From contig JADGDU010000002.1 of the NCBI GenBank assembly GCA_016744705.1, positions 186,001 through 250,000 of the forward strand: a stretch of DNA of 64,000 bases, in the 5' to 3' direction. The translations under genes and the position numbers were made by a program. Under the pieces are notes generated by a model, which was not told the origin of the DNA, did not search any database, and saw only the letters and a list, made by a program, of their open reading frames with translations. The stretch comes from Candidatus Krumholzibacteriia bacterium. Its GTDB lineage: Bacteria; Krumholzibacteriota; Krumholzibacteriia; LZORAL124-64-63. Shown here piece after piece: positions 47,957 through 55,372 of this stretch (position 1 is the first letter of the stretch; each line of letters opens with the position of its first letter).

Positions 47957-48529
47957 CTATTGACGGGGACGGCGCCGTAACAAGTCTTCAATCAAAGCCC
48001 GGCTTTCCGGGAAATGGAAGGACGACACCGGAGCAAATTCCCAGAATTCTTCCAAATTCACCGTGCCTGTATTGCGTTCGTAAACCAGAGCCTGGGTTAA
48101 GAGATCTACACGGTCGGCATCACGTACGATGCGGGCTTCGTCATTGACCAGGTCTTCAAATTCAGTCCAGACGACCAACCAGCGATCGGAAAAACCCAAA
48201 CCGCCAAGAGCCTCATCCATGGCTCTTTTTTCGGCTTCGGCTTTGGCACCTTTGGGCAACAGGCGAGACCCACCCAAGGAAAGATCCCCCGTCACACTTT
48301 CAGCCAGATCATGCAACACCGCCATGGTCAGAATTTTCTCCCGATCCAGGTCAAGGGGCACCATCTCACTGAGTGTCAGAGCGGTCAGAGCCACACCAAA
48401 GCTGTGGTCAGCCACACTCTCGCAATTGGTCACACCGCGCACGGCCCAGCCTGTTCGCGGCGTGGTCTTCAGGCGATTGGCCAGGAGGAGGAAATCCAAC
48501 TCCCTCTTTATTTCTTTAGACACGTTCAT
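47957..48529 (-). CDS. HD-domain hydrolase (YfbR/HDDC2-like nucleotidase)
   Basis: A 190-residue metal-dependent phosphohydrolase. The HD motif residues are visible: His in CESVADHSFGVAL, HD in VLHDLAESVTGDL and Asp in RDADRVDLLTQAL. The size and spacing match YfbR-type 5'-deoxynucleotidases, which remove phosphate from dNMPs; the substrate here is inferred from family. The start could be the ATG at 48529 or the GTG two codons on at 48523; GGAAGG is better spaced for the GTG. It is divergent from the barrel gene at 48621. Confidence 0.88.
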   Translation of the reverse strand: MNVSKEIKRELDFLLLANRLKTTPRTGWAVRGVTNCESVADHSFGVALTALTLSEMVPLDLDREKILTMAVLHDLAESVTGDLSLGGSRLLPKGAKAEAEKRAMDEALGGLGFSDRWLVVWTEFEDLVNDEARIVRDADRVDLLTQALVYERNTGTVNLEEFWEFAPVSSFHFPESRALIEDLLRRRPRQ

Positions 48530-48620
48530 CCCTTCCGAAAAACAACCATGATAATTAACTATTTTAAACCCGCTGGCAATCTGATATCCTGTTGTCAACC
48601 ATCAACATTGGAGAAGGCCC

Positions 48621-49628
48621 ATGCTCAAAACACGTTCCATCTTTGCTCTGCTTTTGGTACTGGTCGTTGTGACCTTTTCAAGCTCTCAGGTTTTGGCCCA
48701 GTATGACAATGAAGAGAGTCATCACCTGGAGGATTATTCCAGCACTCCTCTGATCCAACCCACCATTGAAGATTTCGCCCCCGCACCAGAACCCATGGTG
48801 GACGCAAATGGAAACCCCGTGGCTGAAGGGCCTATCGGAGTCACAGGATACTTCGAAGTGAGTGAACAACAGAAGGTTTTCAACATCACTCCCGGCTATC
48901 GTTTTACGCCAAAATTTCAATTGAAAGCCCGCTTCCCCATCATCCTTGAGCGCACTCGCACCTACTGGGATGGAGAAGAATCTGCCAGTGGACTGGGCGA
49001 TATCGGACTTGATGGCGAATTTACCCATCAATTCAATAGCCCCTCCAAGCTGCTACGGTTCCAGGGTACCGTCAAGTTTCCCACCGGCGACAACGAAAAA
49101 ATCGTGGGTGACGATGATGTCAGAATCCCCCTGGGCACTGGTTCTCTGGATATGATGCTGCGCGGCCAATACACCCAATCCGACACAAAATATGGCATTT
49201 TGGCCTCGGCCATGTTCCGCATCAATGCCACCGGTGAAACCGTCTACGAGACGGTATACGGCGACGGCAGCACGTCCTTGGAAACCATTAATAAATCCAA
49301 TGGCAACGAATTTGTCGCCTCCGTTTTCGGTCGGTATGTGGTGGGCAATGGTATCTGGCTGAACCTTGGAGCCAGCTTAATGATGACCGGCAATGGCGAC
49401 TCGGACCTCCAGTTTGGTGACTCCGATCCGACCAATTCCGAACTCATCCAAAAGAGCACCCTGCTGGATATTTATCCTGGTGTGTCATACCAATTCGGCC
49501 CGGTCACACCCTACTTGGGAGCACGCATCCCCGTGGGCACCAGCTATGATAATGAATTCCTGAAAGAATCCCGGGACACCGCGTTCATCTTCCAGCTCAC
49601 ATACCGTCCCTTCAAAATGGTGGAATAA
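48621..49628 (+). CDS. Outer-membrane beta-barrel protein (phenol-degradation MetA-like)
   Basis: A 335-residue protein with signal peptide (cleavage near VLAQ). A Pro/acid-rich linker of ~50 residues leads to a barrel of alternating strands such as VTGYFEVSEQQKVFNITPGYRFTPKFQLKARFPIIL and GLGDIGLDGEFTHQF, resembling the MetA-pathway transporter family. The pattern SASGLGDIGLDG followed by KFPTGDNEK is a strong family cue. Such barrels are linked to uptake of small hydrophobic compounds, but most are uncharacterised. The last strand ends LTYRPFKMVE, lacking the usual C-terminal aromatic. A strong bidirectional terminator follows. Confidence 0.85.
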   Translation: MLKTRSIFALLLVLVVVTFSSSQVLAQYDNEESHHLEDYSSTPLIQPTIEDFAPAPEPMVDANGNPVAEGPIGVTGYFEVSEQQKVFNITPGYRFTPKFQLKARFPIILERTRTYWDGEESASGLGDIGLDGEFTHQFNSPSKLLRFQGTVKFPTGDNEKIVGDDDVRIPLGTGSLDMMLRGQYTQSDTKYGILASAMFRINATGETVYETVYGDGSTSLETINKSNGNEFVASVFGRYVVGNGIWLNLGASLMMTGNGDSDLQFGDSDPTNSELIQKSTLLDIYPGVSYQFGPVTPYLGARIPVGTSYDNEFLKESRDTAFIFQLTYRPFKMVE

Positions 49629-49643
49629 ATCCTCCGGGCGATC

Positions 49644-49680
49644 ACCAAAAGGGCAGCCCCAAAAGGGCTGCCCTTTTGGT
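49644..49680. terminator. Bidirectional terminator
   Basis: A perfect 16-bp stem (ACCAAAAGGGCAGCCC with its complement) around loop CAAAA. Each strand carries CCCTTTT on the descending arm. It lies between the convergent barrel gene and the small protein gene at 49692. Confidence 0.92.
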
Positions 49681-49691
49681 ATCAGAATGAA

Positions 49692-50192
49692 CTATCCAGG
49701 AATGTTGCCGCCCGCCATATCTCGAGCCCAGGCCAATTCCAGCTGGGCCGTAGCCCGATTCAGGGCCCAATAGGCTTCAGCGTTGTTATGACCCGTTTCA
49801 TCGGCCTGGCGCAGAGCCTCGGCAGCGGCATTTTCCAAGGCGGCCCAATCAAGATCATTGGCAGCAGCATCCACGGCCATATCTCTCAAGACACTCATGG
49901 CAAAGCTGGCCGGATCGATTTGTTGGGATACGGGCAAAGGCTCTCCGTTCACCGCCATCACGGCTGTGATCATGGCCAGAGCCACTTCCAGCACCCAGAG
50001 GACATTCTCCTGCTGGGGACCCCGGTGGATGCCATCCAGGATTTGATCCCCCAGGGCCTTAACCCTCTCAGGATCCAAACCATACTTCTCAGCTGCCAAT
50101 TCCGTGGTCTCGAAACGGGCCTTGGCCGTTTGAGCCAATTCCAGGGCGTCACGACTATCGGTGGTAGGAAATTTCGGGCTTTGGTCTGACAT
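49692..50192 (-). CDS. Small helical protein of unknown function
   Basis: A 166-residue protein with no signal peptide from the chosen ATG (50192, GGAG five bases upstream). It is strongly alpha-helical and acidic, with alanine-rich heptads (DMAVDAAANDLDWAALENAAAEALRQADETG). I do not recognise a family. A longer reading starting at 50351 would add a hydrophobic segment, but that part overlaps the divergent promoter of the thioesterase and the ribosome-binding site argues against it. It stands alone on its strand. Confidence 0.75.
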   Translation of the reverse strand: MSDQSPKFPTTDSRDALELAQTAKARFETTELAAEKYGLDPERVKALGDQILDGIHRGPQQENVLWVLEVALAMITAVMAVNGEPLPVSQQIDPASFAMSVLRDMAVDAAANDLDWAALENAAAEALRQADETGHNNAEAYWALNRATAQLELAWARDMAGGNIPG

Positions 50193-50293
50193 GGGATCTC
50201 CAGAAAAAATGTCGGTTGCATCCAAACTCATCCCCACTAGAATAACCACTGAAATAGAAATCACCAGCACACTGCCCCGGAAGAGAGTTCCTG

Positions 50294-50674
50294 ATGAGTG
50301 AGAAACACCGCGACGCCGCCATTCGCGTGCTGATGATGCCCCGCGATACAAACTACCATGGCACCATTTTTGGCGGGGTCATTCTCAGCCACATTGACCA
50401 GGCTGGAGCCGTCGCCGCCATCCGCGCCGGGTGCAAACAGGTTGTTACAGTGGCCATGGACAAAGTGGAATTCCATCAACCGGTGCAGGTGGGAGAATTG
50501 GTAAGCTTCTACACCGAAGTAGTGAAAACCGGCAATACATCTTTGACGATTCAGGTCTGTGTGGAATCTACCCAGCGCGACGGCGGCAAAACTCTGCCCG
50601 TCACCAGCGCTCAAATCACTTTTGTGAATGTGGATACCGATGGAAAGAAAATTCCGGTGCCCAAGAGATTCTAG
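50294..50674 (+). CDS. Hotdog-fold acyl-CoA thioesterase (YciA/ACOT-like)
   Basis: A 126-residue thioesterase. The catalytic region NYHGTIFGGVILSHIDQAGAVAA, with Asn at the start and Asp in the helix, and VEFHQPVQVGELVSFYTEVVKTGNTSLTIQV are typical of the BFIT/YciA group. The reaction is hydrolysis of acyl-CoA to acid and CoA; chain preference is unknown. AGAGAG precedes the ATG. Its 3' end overlaps the convergent barrel gene by four bases, so there is no room for a separate terminator. Confidence 0.94.
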   Translation: MSEKHRDAAIRVLMMPRDTNYHGTIFGGVILSHIDQAGAVAAIRAGCKQVVTVAMDKVEFHQPVQVGELVSFYTEVVKTGNTSLTIQVCVESTQRDGGKTLPVTSAQITFVNVDTDGKKIPVPKRF

Positions 50675-51786
50675 TTTTTAATGCTGGCCAACTTAAAACC
50701 ATCGCCCCACACCATGCTCACCTGATAGGTGAGGTTGCTCACATCGTCTGTGTACTGGTTGACGAATCCCGCTTCAATGAACAAGTGATCGCCCCCGACG
50801 TTAAACAACAGATTTGTGCCCAGTTGGTTGTATTTATCCAGCTGGTAGAGCGGGTCTCCGAGAGTGGTGTAAAAACCATCGCCATCATAAATTTCCCCAA
50901 ACCCCCGGATGATAAAATGCTGGAGAACGCGAAAATCCACATGGGCGGAATAGGCCCTTCCGTAGCCTTTCACCAAACCGGCGTGGTCATTTTCATCGCG
51001 ACTGTAGAGCCAGGAATATCCCAACCTGAGCTCTTCACAGGCATCCCAGCCCAAGGGTTTTCTGGTTCCTACTGAAAAACCGGCCAGATAAATAAGGTTT
51101 TGTTCGATACGCCCGCTTGTGCTGATTTGTCCCCCGGCATGAGTCCACATGAATTGGGTGTCCAGCCTCACAGTATCGTCCAGCAAGCGGAACTGATTGC
51201 TCATGCCAATCTCAAACTCCTCTGCATCCACCGTTTCTTCACGCACTCGCCAATTCAACCAGGTGTCGTTTTTGAGCCAATTTTGATCAGCCCGCAGTTG
51301 GAATCCCTGCTCCACATCTGTGCGAAATTTTTGCACATCATCGTGGAAAGAATCATGGATCCAATGGGTCGGTATGAGAGTTCCCCCGAGAATGAACAAC
51401 CCCGGTGTAGGTTCATAAACCAGCCTGGCCAACGGAGCCGATTCATTCAACCGATCCCGATCACCAAAGTCATGTCCCAGTAAAACCCCCAACTCGATGG
51501 TTAGGTCATGGCGGGGATGATATTGCAGTCGCAAAGGCATACGATATCCCGTGAAGGTTTCGCCCTGCATGTGTTGCAGATTGAATATTTCCAATGTTTT
51601 GAAAAAGAAGGCCATCTCGGTGATGAGATTCAGATCGCCAGCGGCCCCGTATTTTGGCACATCAAAACTGCGTCCCATGACGGTTCCGCCCGTGATGATG
51701 GAATACTCTTCTGCCGCGACGCCTGAAACGCAAATCATCATAAAAACCAGAGTGGTGAAAACCGGGCGCATTAGTATATTGACCAT
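50671..51786 (-). CDS. Outer-membrane beta-barrel-like protein of unknown function
   Basis: A 371-residue exported protein with signal peptide (cleavage near GVAAE). The body alternates polar and aromatic residues in strands such as FKTLEIFNLQHMQGETFTGYRMPLRLQYHP and LRLGYSWLYSRDENDHAGLVKGYGRAYSAHVDF, with Asp/Gly turns, as in outer-membrane porins. I cannot place it in a named family. Two starts are possible (51786 or the ATG at 51771); the second gives a more typical signal peptide. It is divergent from the CHI-like gene; the ~195 bp between hold no gene. Confidence 0.8.
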   Translation of the reverse strand: MVNILMRPVFTTLVFMMICVSGVAAEEYSIITGGTVMGRSFDVPKYGAAGDLNLITEMAFFFKTLEIFNLQHMQGETFTGYRMPLRLQYHPRHDLTIELGVLLGHDFGDRDRLNESAPLARLVYEPTPGLFILGGTLIPTHWIHDSFHDDVQKFRTDVEQGFQLRADQNWLKNDTWLNWRVREETVDAEEFEIGMSNQFRLLDDTVRLDTQFMWTHAGGQISTSGRIEQNLIYLAGFSVGTRKPLGWDACEELRLGYSWLYSRDENDHAGLVKGYGRAYSAHVDFRVLQHFIIRGFGEIYDGDGFYTTLGDPLYQLDKYNQLGTNLLFNVGGDHLFIEAGFVNQYTDDVSNLTYQVSMVWGDGFKLASIKN

Positions 51787-51981
51787 TGGAAACGAGTGTC
51801 CTTTTTCGCTATTCCAGTTTCGCGTCCCGGCAGCAAGAAATCCGGGGCTAGCACTGCCCGGCAGGCTAGCGGGATGGCCACCTCACGTCAAGTACAGCCT
51901 GGAAAATAGAGATGTTTGACCGGTCTCTGCGCCCGTGGTATTGTCACTGCAATTCAAAATTTCCATCGACCCCAGATAAGG

Positions 51982-52587
51982 ATGTCTCACATGTTCTCTA
52001 TGAAAAAAATGACCGGAGCTCTTCTCTTGCTCCTGATCGCCATCCCCCTGACAGCCCTGGCTATCACTGAACCCGATACGGAAACCTTCTATGAGGATGC
52101 CATGACTGTCAACGGCACCGATATGGTCGTCACAGGGGTAGCCTTGCGTGAAAAGACATTTATGAAGGTTGATGTTTATACCATCGTTTCCTACGTAAAA
52201 AAAGGGGTCAGCCTGGGCGAAGACAAAGCCACCGACCTGCTCAATCTGGAAGAGCCAAAAATGCTGCAGATGGACCTCACCCGTGGCTTCAGTAACGAAA
52301 AACTCAAGAAAGCCTTCAGTGAAGTCATCGAAGAAAACTATGAAGACATGAGTGCCTTCCAAAGCGACATGGACACCTTCCTGGGTTATTTCACGGCCGA
52401 TGCTGAAGATGGCGACAAACTGGTTTTCGGATACTGCCCTGCCGAAGGTCTGACCACCTTCTTGAATGGTAAAGAAATGGGTGTCATCACCAACGTGGAT
52501 TTCATGAAAGCATTGTGGACTGTCTGGTTTGGTGCTGAGCCTGCCGACAAGGACATGCGGGACAATCTGGTAGCTGCCTATAAGTAG
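51982..52587 (+). CDS. Exported chalcone-isomerase-like protein
   Basis: A 201-residue protein with a signal peptide (MKKMTGALLLLLIAIPLTALA). The mature part shows VVTGVALREKTFMKVDVYTIVSYV, LDLTRGFSNEKLKKAFSEVIEENY and FVFGYCP-like motifs of the CHI-like (chalcone isomerase-related) family. In bacteria these are mostly non-catalytic fatty-acid-binding or envelope proteins rather than flavonoid enzymes. The start may be the ATG at 51982 or the one at 51991; AAGG is better spaced for the latter. It lies 116 bp before the MotA/ExbB-like pair on the same strand; a weak terminator lies between. Confidence 0.88.
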   Translation: MSHMFSMKKMTGALLLLLIAIPLTALAITEPDTETFYEDAMTVNGTDMVVTGVALREKTFMKVDVYTIVSYVKKGVSLGEDKATDLLNLEEPKMLQMDLTRGFSNEKLKKAFSEVIEENYEDMSAFQSDMDTFLGYFTADAEDGDKLVFGYCPAEGLTTFLNGKEMGVITNVDFMKALWTVWFGAEPADKDMRDNLVAAYK

Positions 52588-52594
52588 GGTGCCC

Positions 52595-52619
52595 CAAAAG
52601 GCTGCGCAGGCCGCTTTTA
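52595..52619 (+). terminator. Weak terminator-like hairpin
   Basis: AAAAGGC pairs imperfectly with GCCGCTTTT and is followed by TTTTAAG. It starts eight bases after the CHI-like stop codon. The stem has a bulge, so read-through into the motor-like pair is possible. Confidence 0.45.
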
Positions 52620-52703
52620 AGTAACTATTTTGGAACTGAATGGCGGTTTTCCCGTATTGTATTTCCTTGGTACTAACCATTCCCCAAGGAAGGACACGCA
52701 GCT

Positions 52704-53639
52704 ATGGCCACCAAGAGTCACCGAATTCTGTATCAAATGGGCGTTGTTTCGCTTCTGGCGGTCGTTGCCCTGGCCGCCATTCTTCTCCTCAAATTTGAAA
52801 CGGCCATGGCCTGGGCCATGGGCGATTTCCGCCCCCTGGTGCTCAATGGCATCATCTTCGTGCTCTTTCTCCTGGGCACCCTGCAACTGTATAAGGCCAT
52901 CCGCCACTATCAATTGCAGGAAAACCAAATCAACGAATACATGCAGCGCCGGCAAGAGGGTGAATGGAGTGCCGAAATTCTGGATTCCATGCCCAACTCC
53001 AGCTTGATTGCCAACCGCTACCGCACCATCCGCGACCTCTTCAATGGTGGTGGGCCCGTGGATCACGGGGCCATCAGCGCCATCATGATGGCAGAAGAAA
53101 GCCTGCACCAATCGTTCCCCCGCTTTGTGAACAATGTTTTGATACTGACAGGTGTTTTTGGCACTGTCAGCTCATTGATCTTTGCCCTGGTGGGAGCCGG
53201 CGATGTGCTCCAGGCTGCCTCGCCCGATGCCGGCATGGGACTGCTTCTGTTGGGCATGAACACCGCCTTGACGACCACTGCTACAGCCATCGTCTGCTAC
53301 TTCTTCTTCACTTTCTTTTTCCACCGCCTGACAGATTTGCAGACCTGGGTTTTCAGTCAGGTGGAGCGCGCCGCTTTGGTGCACATGGTGCCTGAGTTTA
53401 CTTATGAACCCGAAGCCTTAAATCATCAAACCAAATTGCTCATTGAAGAAGTGAAATTGATGGTTGGAGAAACCCGGCAGAGCCTGAGCGGTATCCAATC
53501 AGCCCTGCAACAAACTGATTCTGCCGATTCGGAAAAAGCTCTGCTGGCAGCCATGGAGAACCAGAGCCAAGCCCAGCAATTGCAATACGAAAAACTGCGC
53601 AAGGTTCTCATTGAAGGCTTCCGTCTGGACGGGAGATAG
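52704..53639 (+). CDS. MotA/TolQ/ExbB-like proton-channel protein
   Basis: A 311-residue inner-membrane protein with four membrane helices, near residues 11-30, 44-64, 143-165 and 174-210. The last two carry the channel signature: LILTGVFGTVSSLIFALVGAG matches the LxxxGLLGTVxGLxxA motif, and NTALTTTATAIVCYFFFTFFFHRL matches the ALxTTAxGLxxA helix with the conserved threonines. Four helices and a ~75-residue cytosolic loop are closer to MotA than to ExbB. A ~95-residue helical tail follows. Relatives use proton flow to drive a periplasmic partner. The partner gene starts two bases after the stop codon, so the two are co-translated. Confidence 0.9.
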   Translation: MATKSHRILYQMGVVSLLAVVALAAILLLKFETAMAWAMGDFRPLVLNGIIFVLFLLGTLQLYKAIRHYQLQENQINEYMQRRQEGEWSAEILDSMPNSSLIANRYRTIRDLFNGGGPVDHGAISAIMMAEESLHQSFPRFVNNVLILTGVFGTVSSLIFALVGAGDVLQAASPDAGMGLLLLGMNTALTTTATAIVCYFFFTFFFHRLTDLQTWVFSQVERAALVHMVPEFTYEPEALNHQTKLLIEEVKLMVGETRQSLSGIQSALQQTDSADSEKALLAAMENQSQAQQLQYEKLRKVLIEGFRLDGR

Positions 53640-53641
53640 GC

Positions 53642-54580
53642 ATGCATCAGTTCCGTGGTTTCAACGATCTGCGGGTCAACCGCCAGAATCAGTCTTCAGA
53701 AACTTCCATCTGGCCTTCTTTCACCGACATCATGACCGTCATCCTGATGGTCTTTATGCTGACCATGGTGGTGGTCATCATCAAAAATGCCGACCTCATC
53801 AACCAAATTCGTCTCAGCCGCAGCATGCAGGCCGAAAGCGAAACGGCCCTCAGAAACAACGTCCAGGTTATGGCAGATCTGCGTTTGCGGAACACCGATT
53901 TGGAAGAAGCAGTGCGCTCGGCTCGTATGGAGATCATCCTCTTGAGCGACGAGATGGCCCGCCTGGACGACAATCTGGAGATCAAAGCTGCGGCCATTGC
54001 CCGTCTGGCTGGTGAAAAGGAGGAACTGGAGGAAAATCTGCGCCTGATCAAGATGCAGATGATCGCCAAGGATCAGCAGTTGGATGACGCACAAGCCATG
54101 ATTGGCGGTATCCGTGATGAGGCAGAACGTGCCAACCGGGAGTTGAGCCAGCAATTGGCCCAATTGTTGAGCCAGTTGGAAGCCAACGAGACAACCATGC
54201 TAACGCTCACCGATCAGAAAACGGACCTGGAATTAGCCTTGGCTCGGCAGCGAAAAGATTTTTCCTCACTGGAAGACAAGTACCTCAAATTGGTCAGGCC
54301 CGCTCGCAGTTCTCAGGGCAAACAAGTGGTCTCGGTTCAATTCCTGAATATTGACGGAGAACCTCGCTACCTACTCAAAGATCTGGAAAAAACCACCTGG
54401 AACCCTCTGCCCAAAGAGGTTCTCTTTGCCCGCTTGAAATTGCTGAAAGATGAGTTGGGTACAGACCTGTATATCAAGGTTGTGATCCCTGACGACAGCG
54501 GTCTGTCATACAACGAAGCGTGGGATTTCACCAAGACGATTCTATCGCAATTCGATTATTATTACACTGACGGATGGTGA
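53642..54580 (+). CDS. MotB/ExbD-like partner with long periplasmic coiled coil
   Basis: A 312-residue protein with a short cytosolic tail, then one membrane helix containing the key acid: D29 in PSFTDIMTVILMVFMLTMVVV, the position of the proton-carrying Asp in MotB, ExbD and TolR. Residues ~50-220 are a nearly unbroken coiled coil. The last ~85 residues (from VVSVQFLNIDGEPRYLL to the C-terminal YYYTDGW) form a small domain with LYIKVVIPDDSGLSYNEAWDFTKTIL, which resembles the ExbD/TolR periplasmic fold. There is no OmpA-type peptidoglycan-binding motif. It should act with the upstream channel protein. Its cargo or target is unknown. Confidence 0.85.
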   Translation: MHQFRGFNDLRVNRQNQSSETSIWPSFTDIMTVILMVFMLTMVVVIIKNADLINQIRLSRSMQAESETALRNNVQVMADLRLRNTDLEEAVRSARMEIILLSDEMARLDDNLEIKAAAIARLAGEKEELEENLRLIKMQMIAKDQQLDDAQAMIGGIRDEAERANRELSQQLAQLLSQLEANETTMLTLTDQKTDLELALARQRKDFSSLEDKYLKLVRPARSSQGKQVVSVQFLNIDGEPRYLLKDLEKTTWNPLPKEVLFARLKLLKDELGTDLYIKVVIPDDSGLSYNEAWDFTKTILSQFDYYYTDGW

Positions 54581-54592
54581 GAAGGGGCCGGC

Positions 54593-55360
54593 TCAACTCT
54601 CGGGTCTGGTGAACAACCAGGGCCCTGATTCCGGTGGTTCCTCAGTGGCGCTCCAGCCCAGGGCATCAAATCCCAGAAAGTCCTGGGGACGGCGCGCTGT
54701 GTGCGTCAGGGCGTAGCGCACCAATTCTCCCCGGGCTCTTTTGGAATGAACGGCCACAGTTTTGAGGGTGCCGTTGTCTCGCCGTTCTTTGAATACCGGA
54801 GAGATCACCGGACCCTTGAGACTGTTAAAATCCAAAGCCTTCATGTATTCCTGAGCCGCCACACTGACGATGGGCTCTCCCTCTTTCAAGTCTTCATTTA
54901 AAGTGGCCGTCAAGCCAGCTTTCCAGAAATCCACCAGGTTTTTGGCTTTGCCCACTGCCAGCTTTTGTCCCATTTCCAGACGGTAAGCTTCAATGAGGTC
55001 GAATGGGCGCAGCACGCCATATAGCCCCGAAAGTATGCGCACTCTTTTTTGGGCATCACGCCGTTGGGGAGCATCCAGGCTGCCGGCATCCAGACTTTGA
55101 TATAGCAGGCCAGTGAAACCAAAAATGGCGGGTATAGTGGGACGGTCGCTTTGGCCCCAAAGGGCCGAGTTGGCTCTGGTCTCGTCGGCCAATTTTTCGC
55201 TCAGAGACATGAGTTTTGTCAGTTGGGAGCGGTTCAATTTGGCCAACAGCCGGGCCAACTGGCAAGCTTCGTCCATTTGCCGGGGCTGGGTGGGTTTCAA
55301 GCGGGCAGGGACAGTCGAGTCCATGTTCATGGTCTTGGTGGTGTTCAAAAGCAAGAGCAT
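54593..55360 (-). CDS. yaaA: YaaA/DUF328 family protein (peroxide stress)
   Basis: A 255-residue cytosolic protein. Family marks include LLLNTTKTM at the start, GLYGVLRPFDLIEAYRLEMG, and the C-terminal VVHSKRARGELVRYAL-type motif (here VAVHSKRARGELVRYAL), then RRPQDFLGFDALGW. YaaA in E. coli lowers free iron during hydrogen peroxide stress and binds DNA. GGAG precedes the ATG. The gene starts 12 bases after the ABC-F gene stop, so the two probably share a transcript. It converges with the motor-like pair (12-bp gap), with no obvious terminator. Confidence 0.93.
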   Translation of the reverse strand: MLLLLNTTKTMNMDSTVPARLKPTQPRQMDEACQLARLLAKLNRSQLTKLMSLSEKLADETRANSALWGQSDRPTIPAIFGFTGLLYQSLDAGSLDAPQRRDAQKRVRILSGLYGVLRPFDLIEAYRLEMGQKLAVGKAKNLVDFWKAGLTATLNEDLKEGEPIVSVAAQEYMKALDFNSLKGPVISPVFKERRDNGTLKTVAVHSKRARGELVRYALTHTARRPQDFLGFDALGWSATEEPPESGPWLFTRPES

Positions 55361-55372
55361 GATTTCTCCGTC

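Noticed and set aside
52704-54580. A Zorya defence system
   Set aside because: The channel and partner resemble ZorA/ZorB, but the partner lacks an OmpA-type domain and no zorC, zorD or zorE gene is adjacent; the next gene is yaaA on the other strand.
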